Shown here: piece by piece, positions 58,722 to 64,000 of the stretch
How positions within the stretch are numbered: the stretch's first letter is position 1
Layout: each line of letters opens with the position of its first letter
NCBI GenBank assembly: GCA_943735955.1
Contig: OX030958.1
Location: 10,529,626-10,593,625, forward strand
Origin: Piscicola geometra
Lineage: Eukaryota; Annelida; Clitellata; Hirudinida; Piscicolidae
Direction of reading: 5' to 3'
Length of the DNA stretch: 64,000 nt
The notes under the pieces: generated by a model
The model's input: the letters and a program-made list of their open reading frames with translations, nothing else
Database searches by the model: none
What the model was told of the DNA's origin: nothing
Translations under genes and position numbers: made by a program

Positions 58722-60029
58722 CTATTCCTTATGTCGTTTCAATCTTTGTATCGTCAAATTCCTCGCCTCCCTCACTCCCTGCACGATATTATCACTCGTG
58801 ACGTTGTAACTCATTCGCATCACCTCGAGCATCTTCTTGCGACTTGCCGCGCCTTTGTTTTTCTTCTCGAGCTTACTTTTCGATACCCGTCTCGTTTCGC
58901 GTTTAGGGTTTTCTACGGACTTTTTATCCTCACCACTACTCTTCTTCTCCTCTTCTTCCTCTTTTTCATCCAACTTCGCTTCAGTTTCGACACTACGGAA
59001 GAATTGCCTTGGTTTCTGTGAAGATCTTGTAGTTCTGGCTTCAGTGGCTATAGTGGCTGATTTGCTTGGAGTCGTGTGGCTTTTGGCAGTGTGAGCCACA
59101 GTTTTGTTCAGCTTCGAACTATTGGCTCTGGTGGAAACCTTTGTGATTTTTTCACGTGTTTTCGAAGCGTTCGTCTGCGTTTTTGTGGTAATGTGAGGGG
59201 AAGTCGGAATTGTCGCTAAAGTCTTGTTGTTATTGTTTTTAGATGTTGAACTCCTTTTCTCGTTTGCTGAATTCTTCTTGATAGATGTTGATGGTTTATT
59301 ATGCGACTCTTTCGGTTCTTCAGTTTTTGAAGCAACAGCAGTCCTTTTCGGGTTTGCCCTTCTTAGTCTTGTCTCTGGCAAAGCGCCAGATTTTTCGTCT
59401 TTGGAGAGAAGTGGAATGCTATTGGTTGTCTGGTTGATTGTTTCGTGGTTTGTCTCCCGGATTCTTTGTCTAGTTTTCTTCAAAGGTGATTTCACTGTCT
59501 TCTTGTCAGATCTAGAAGGTAGTTGAATTTTCAACGATTTTTTTTTAAACCTTCCGTCAGCATCATCAACGGCATCTTCATTTATTTCAATTTTAGCCTT
59601 TTTAGGGCTTAAAAAACCTTTCTTCACACTTTTCTTTTCATTTAAAAATTCTTTCAAAATATCAGCGAAATCGCTCTGAGCATCTGATTTGGCGATATTT
59701 TTGCCCTCACCCCTTATAGCACCACGACCGTTGACCTCTCCAAACCTACCATTAGCATCTTTCTTCACCTTAAACACCTGTTCTCCAGCGTTTTCTTTCT
59801 CCTGATTTATACTGACAGATTTCTCTTGAGAAACGCCATTGAATGAATTCAGTAAATTCATTTTAATTTTTGTCTTCTCATCATCACTGCTATCATTATC
59901 GCTGATAACATCATCATTATCATCACCACTATCATCATCATCGTCGTCGTCGTCATCATCATTACACCTTGGACGCTTTTTACCCCTCAAGTATCTCTTG
60001 TTCGTATCACAATTAACACCAGAGTCGTG
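58722..60029 (-). CDS. Charged disordered tail exon, probably of the kinase gene
   Basis: A 435-codon open frame ends at TGA 58722-58724. It is likely entered through an acceptor (TTTCCAACCCTACCCATCAG) at 60030. In frame before this AG is an ATG at 60072-60074, so a separate gene starting there is the alternative. The protein begins HDSGVNCDTNKRYLRGKKR, has ten Asp in a row followed by a Ser/Asp patch, then a long Lys/Ser/Thr/Asn-rich basic region. It ends with an ordered-looking block: RKKMLEVMRMSYNVTSDNIV, QGVREARNLTIQRLKRHKE. It is probably nuclear, given many basic clusters (PLKKTRQR, RETRRVSKSKLEKK). I recognise no family. It lies in phase with a possible GTATGC donor in the last kinase exon (60264), which would give one 813-residue protein. 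Confidence 0.6.
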   Translation of the reverse strand, partial: HDSGVNCDTNKRYLRGKKRPRCNDDDDDDDDDDSGDDNDDVISDNDSSDDEKTKIKMNLLNSFNGVSQEKSVSINQEKENAGEQVFKVKKDANGRFGEVNGRGAIRGEGKNIAKSDAQSDFADILKEFLNEKKSVKKGFLSPKKAKIEINEDAVDDADGRFKKKSLKIQLPSRSDKKTVKSPLKKTRQRIRETNHETINQTTNSIPLLSKDEKSGALPETRLRRANPKRTAVASKTEEPKESHNKPSTSIKKNSANEKRSSTSKNNNNKTLATIPTSPHITTKTQTNASKTREKITKVSTRANSSKLNKTVAHTAKSHTTPSKSATIATEARTTRSSQKPRQFFRSVETEAKLDEKEEEEEKKSSGEDKKSVENPKRETRRVSKSKLEKKNKGAASRKKMLEVMRMSYNVTSDNIVQGVREARNLTIQRLKRHKE

Positions 60030-60227
60030 CTGATGGGTAGGGTTGGAAAGGGAAATGACACATGAATTAATCAATCATATCAAGTAATGAATAAACAAAA
60101 ATTGTAAAAAAATAATTAATGATGAATTCGAAAAAACCATAAATAACAAAGCTATTTCAGCCTATCAGTCAAAAACCTAATATTATCTTAATATATTAGA
60201 TATAATAATAAAAATAACACCTTTATT

Positions 60228-63200
60228 CTAAATTACAAAATAATAAAATCTCAAGGGGCATACAGCATGGCTGAGGGAAGACGAAGAGGCGGGCTGGTAC
60301 TGGTGCAAGAGGCTTGCTTGCGAGAGACACAGTGCGGCAATCTCCAAGAGACTGACGTGCCTGTCTTCAACCCTTTCCAGCATCTTGCTGTGTGGAGGGA
60401 TGGTGGTGGTAGTGATGAAAGTGTGTTTAGTGGATAGATCATATTGATGGAGAGTGATAATGGTGACGGTGATAAGGCTTAAGATGATAGAATGTGTGTA
60501 GTGAGAAGATCATAGGGTTACATTGTTACGAAAGCTGACATACAGAGTAGTTGGGATGCGCGTTGGGTTATTGTTGGATGCTTGTGTGTGACGCAAGTAT
60601 TTGTTTGTTAGTGCCATCAAAAACCCTTGTGAATGCACTGGAAACACATCAAACATGAATACAAAATGTATCAAATAAACATCTTTATTACCAGAAAGAC
60701 AATATAAAACGCACCAAGTCCACATCACGCACACGCACGCACAAACCATATGAGGTTGACTAGAGAGGCGGGAAGGGTGAGATCTTGATCCAGCTGATCC
60801 TGAACCACTGTGAAGTACAAACTACTGCCTGAGAGTCCCTTCTTCTTTGCAGTGTGTACCTGCCATGGATGTTAAGTGGGTGTGTTTAGGTGGTGATAAC
60901 AGATAAATTTATTTTAAAACTTGTTTTAATAATGTTTATAACACATCAATTTATAGTATATAATTGAAAAGCTGGAATAAATGTCGAATAAATTATATAT
61001 AAAAAAGCAATGGTGTGATTGATGTATAGATGGCTAGAGAAATAGATAATGCAATACAAAGAGAAATAGATATAAAAAGCAGACCTTTGTGAGAAACGAT
61101 TCTAACTGGTCGTGACTTTGAAGGGTGGGTTGAGGCAGCAACTGTAGATGATGGTGGTAGTGGTTAAAATTTGCAGAATAAATAGGCTTTTCAAAAACTA
61201 GATAATATAAACATCTCCAAAATAACTATGAAAAATTTCAGATAAACAAAAATAATATTAGAATAAGTATAAAAAGATTATTTATATTAAAACAAGCATA
61301 TAAAAAGCTTTTTCAAAAAATCCAAAAAAATGAAAATACAAACCATGACGCAGTAGACGACGGCGAGAACGAAAATGTCCGCCTTGAAGTCATACGTCGT
61401 GTCGAAGAGAACCTCTGGCGCGTGGTAGCCCATGGTTCCTGGCACGTCATCCGTCTCCACCTTGCCCCTGTTCACGAGGAGGGCAAGACCTGGTTGGTTG
61501 GTGGATGAAAGGGGGAGGAGAGTGATGGAGATTTGGTGGGAAATGTGGCCTGTTGGATGATGGTGAGAGAGGAATGATGGGAGGTATGGCATGTGTGCAG
61601 CGGGTGTATTGTATTCGAGTGCTAAAAAGTATGAAATTAATACATCGTAAATACCTAGGTCAATAATCTTGATCTCTACTTCCACCAGACTACCACACTT
61701 GTCCCTTGAGAGCTGCGTAAGTATGGTGGAAAGGAATTTCAAATATACACATAATTTGATGATAATTTACTGACATGAATTTACTCAAATTAATTTATTA
61801 TAAAACAATATCCAAGATTGACAGAACCACAGTACATCACTGAAAACCCCAACTGACTCTATTCTACTCCATCTACCGTAAAAACTAAGAAAATTGACCA
61901 TCAAGCATTATCCAACCCAGCCATCAACTGGTTTGAGTTCTATTTAAACACATTTATTCCTATAAAATTAATATAGAAAATGAAAACAGAGAAAAGGACA
62001 CTAAAGAAGCATAGTAAAAAGACTATACACGCCAGCAACTGACCGAAGTGACCAGTATATTCTCTGGCTTGAGGTCCTGGTGGATGATGTGCTTGCAGTG
62101 CAGAAAGTGAATTGCGATTGCGAGGTTGTGCCACAATCGTAATGTAACGTGCAGTGGAATTGACTCTTCTTGGTATAATTGCAGGAGATTCTTTAGGCCT
62201 ATCTCTGTAACTATCACTAGATGACCTGAGAAAAAGATTAAAAAACATTTTTATTCTTTTTTTTCTAGTTTAGTTTTATAATATTATTTTCAGTGCCTTG
62301 AAGTGCCCACCTCTGGAGGGATCGTCCCACCTGGGCACTGCAGCCACTCCATACACCTGCACCACTGTACGCATGATGGGGTCCTTTGCAAGGCTGTGTG
62401 TGTGTTTTTTTTATGAGTGTGAGTGTGTGTTTTGAAGTGAATAGTTTAGTAATAGTTTAGTAGGGTGTTAGTGGAAAGTCGGAATGTGATATATGATAAA
62501 AGCTATGTGAAGAAGTAATAAGTAGATCAAAATCTCAAGATTAAAAACTTCAAAATCGCATGAAACTCTCACCAGAGCAGTTCAAGTTCATGCAGGGCGA
62601 CATCTAGATTATCTTCGGTGCTGTTGAGGACGGTCTTGACAGCAGCATCCACTGGCATGTTGTTGTAGCAGACCCTGCACCTCTGCACCACACCTTCTGC
62701 TCCCTTGCCGAGGATCGGTCCATATTGAATGTCCGTGTGGTCGAATACATGCAGGCTTATGTTTTTCTGGGTTTTGATTTAGGGGTTAGTTATGAATGGA
62801 GTTTATAAATGGATTTTTATGTAGAATAAATGTTTACAAATGTGGTTATTGTTTCTTAAACTTTAAAAAAATGTGTTTTGTAGAACTAACTTTATGAAGT
62901 AATCTAAAACATTAAAATATATAAGTTCCTTACCCTATTTAGTTTATTTATCAACTGTTTAATTTTCCTTTCTAAAATTCCAATTTCTAATGTCTGAGAA
63001 AGAGGGACCTGAATGGGAACTGATATGTGTAATTAAATAATAAAATTTGTGAAAAAACTTAACAATTATAATGAAAACATCAATTTAACATACGGATTTT
63101 AGTTTCTTCAGGCTTTTTAGCAAACTGGTCATAAAATGAGGAAGAAGAATTTTCATCTACCGGCAAGTTAGCTTCCAAAGAGTTAAACTTAATTTTTTCT

Positions 63201-63244
63201 AATTTCTTTGATAAATCATCAAAAACTCTTTTAACTAATGCCAT
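60228..63244 (-). CDS. Divergent protein kinase with HQD and DLG motifs
   Basis: Exons: 63094-63244, 62934-63019, 62573-62766, 62311-62393, 62044-62225, 61655-61712, 61344-61489, 61085-61141, 60747-60799 and 60228-60387. Phases agree, giving 389 residues to the TAG at 60228. The N terminus MALVKRVFDDLSKKLEKIKF is helical, with a second helix ERKIKQLINKLN. The kinase domain shows a glycine loop GPILGKGAEGVV, a lysine in VDAAVKTV, a Glu in ALHELELL, a catalytic loop HQDLKPENIL (Gln for Arg of HRD), DLG for DFG, and GTMGYHAPEVL. Key Lys, Asp and Asn are kept, so it is probably active but non-RD. I cannot assign a kinase family. The exon 9 acceptor was picked for phase (TTCAG at 60800); an upstream choice (near 60860) runs into a stop. 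Exon 10 could instead splice at 60264 into the charged exon 58722-60029. Exons are GC-rich, unlike sacsin. Confidence 0.75.
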
Positions 63245-63419
63245 TTATATTAAAATCAAATATTACGCATATACCTATATTACGAAGAAATCTAGCATGT
63301 TTTGATAATCATAATGGCCGAGCCCGCGTTTACCATTTAAAATGAGGGTTATACTGAGTAAGTATTTTCATTAAATTTCATAATTATCAATAATTGGTTG
63401 TTCAAAAACGGTTCTTTTT
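63245..63419. promoter_or_regulatory. Presumed promoter region of the kinase gene
   Basis: AT-rich DNA between the kinase ATG and the retrotransposon relic. It must contain the 5' UTR and probably the core promoter, but I recognise no specific element. Confidence 0.25.
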
Positions 63420-64000
63420 AAAATTAATTCAAATACTTTATTTATCAGAGAAGTTCAAATCCAAATTGTTTAATGGTAGTCAACAGCATCTTTTTCAGCT
63501 TGCTTAAAGGCTAAAGTTCATCGTCGAATTGAGTGGGTGAATATTTTTTCACAATGTGTGCTTTCGTCTCGAAAGCCTCAGAGCTGCATAATGGGCAGGT
63601 GGCTTGATTTCATCGAGCGATGTTCAGCGTCTTTACCTGGATTCGTGCCGTGAAGGCGAACAGTTGAATCGGATTCAATATTGAAAAAGAAAGCTGTCAA
63701 ACACTCGGCACTTCATGCCAACAAAGTAGTTCAATCTTCGCATGGAAGTTCTAACCAGATAAGATGTTTTGGAAAAAACATGCTGCTGGGTGTGATGTGA
63801 TGGTTTTATTAAGAGGGAATCAAACAACTCAGCATAATTTGGCAGTAGCTTGGCTGTAGCCTCTTATCGACGAAGGTACGAGATGGGATGTGGATGAGGA
63901 TCGGGAGCCATGTTGCTTGAGTAAGGCGTGTTGTTCCAGTGATGATGCGCATTGACGTTTTATGTTGCACGTCATCTAGCCCAGTGTAAGATTCTCTGAA
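63420..64000 (-). mobile_element. Decayed non-LTR retrotransposon, C-terminal ORF2 end
   Basis: On the minus strand the frame DDVQHKTSMRIITGTTRLT followed by ATWLPILIHIPSR matches the post-reverse-transcriptase tail of jockey/CR1-like elements (typical core RIISG...TPxxWLPVLxNI). Nearer 63511 a second frame has TCPLCSSEAFETKAHIVKK, the CxxC...HxxxC/Y finger that ends such proteins, followed by TAG. A third frame shows AEKDAVDY, matching the usual last helix. The shared order in three frames shows a frameshifted, inactive copy. It is cut by the window edge on its 5' side, so the length is unknown. Confidence 0.75.

Noticed and set aside
58731..60033. Plus-strand frames rich in Ser, Leu and Phe
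   Set aside because: Antisense shadows of the Asp/Glu/Lys/Ser-rich minus-strand tail exon.
61287..62248. Minus-strand frames of 102-151 codons reading through kinase introns
   Set aside because: They include true kinase exon sequence but continue into introns or use the wrong frame; replaced by the exon model.

Overview
The window is nuclear DNA from an animal, very probably an invertebrate. It is strongly AT-rich, its genes are split by many spliceosomal introns, and it carries tRNA-derived SINEs, a decayed non-LTR retrotransposon tail and long micro- and minisatellites. It encodes clear orthologues of animal proteins: LIS1, the ciliary small GTPase IFT22, and sacsin. No prokaryotic features are present. 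I cannot name the species or phylum from the sequence alone.

Layout. 1-5339: AT-rich DNA without a convincing gene, with one tandem duplication near the start. 5340-9742 (+): four exons of an unidentified Cys-containing protein joined by compatible phases, the last with an apparent 1-base frameshift. 9743-17107: mostly empty, with a few exon-like patches whose strand is ambiguous. 17108-17532 (+): two good exons of an unrecognised protein. 18160-19353 (+): a complete three-exon gene whose 295-residue product carries five [D/E]HxY motifs, the HCF-1-binding signature. 19609-21077 (-): complete IFT22, five exons. 21717-28036 (+): complete LIS1, thirteen exons, 410 residues, with repeat arrays in several introns. 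28383-30244: short unassigned candidate exons on the minus strand. 30245-33899: repeats and telomere-like degenerate CCCTAA sequence. 33900-53828 (-): sacsin, ten exons and about 4,772 residues, including one 9.6-kb exon interrupted by a single in-frame TAA. 53834-58721: non-coding DNA with a SINE and a 270-bp TA array. 58722-63244 (-): an unusual protein kinase gene, probably continuing into a long acidic and basic tail exon. 63420-64000 (-): retrotransposon relic.

How the genes relate. IFT22 and LIS1 are head to head about 640 bp apart. Both act in microtubule-motor transport (intraflagellar transport and cytoplasmic dynein), so a shared promoter is plausible but unproven. Sacsin is a large chaperone with three HSP90-like repeats, a J domain and a C-terminal HEPN domain. 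The LIS1 and kinase exons are GC-rich at third codon positions and their acceptors are A/C-rich, whereas sacsin and the HxY-motif gene are AT-rich. Exon coordinates were derived by hand from reading frame, GT/AG borders and phase agreement, so borders in the unidentified genes are provisional.
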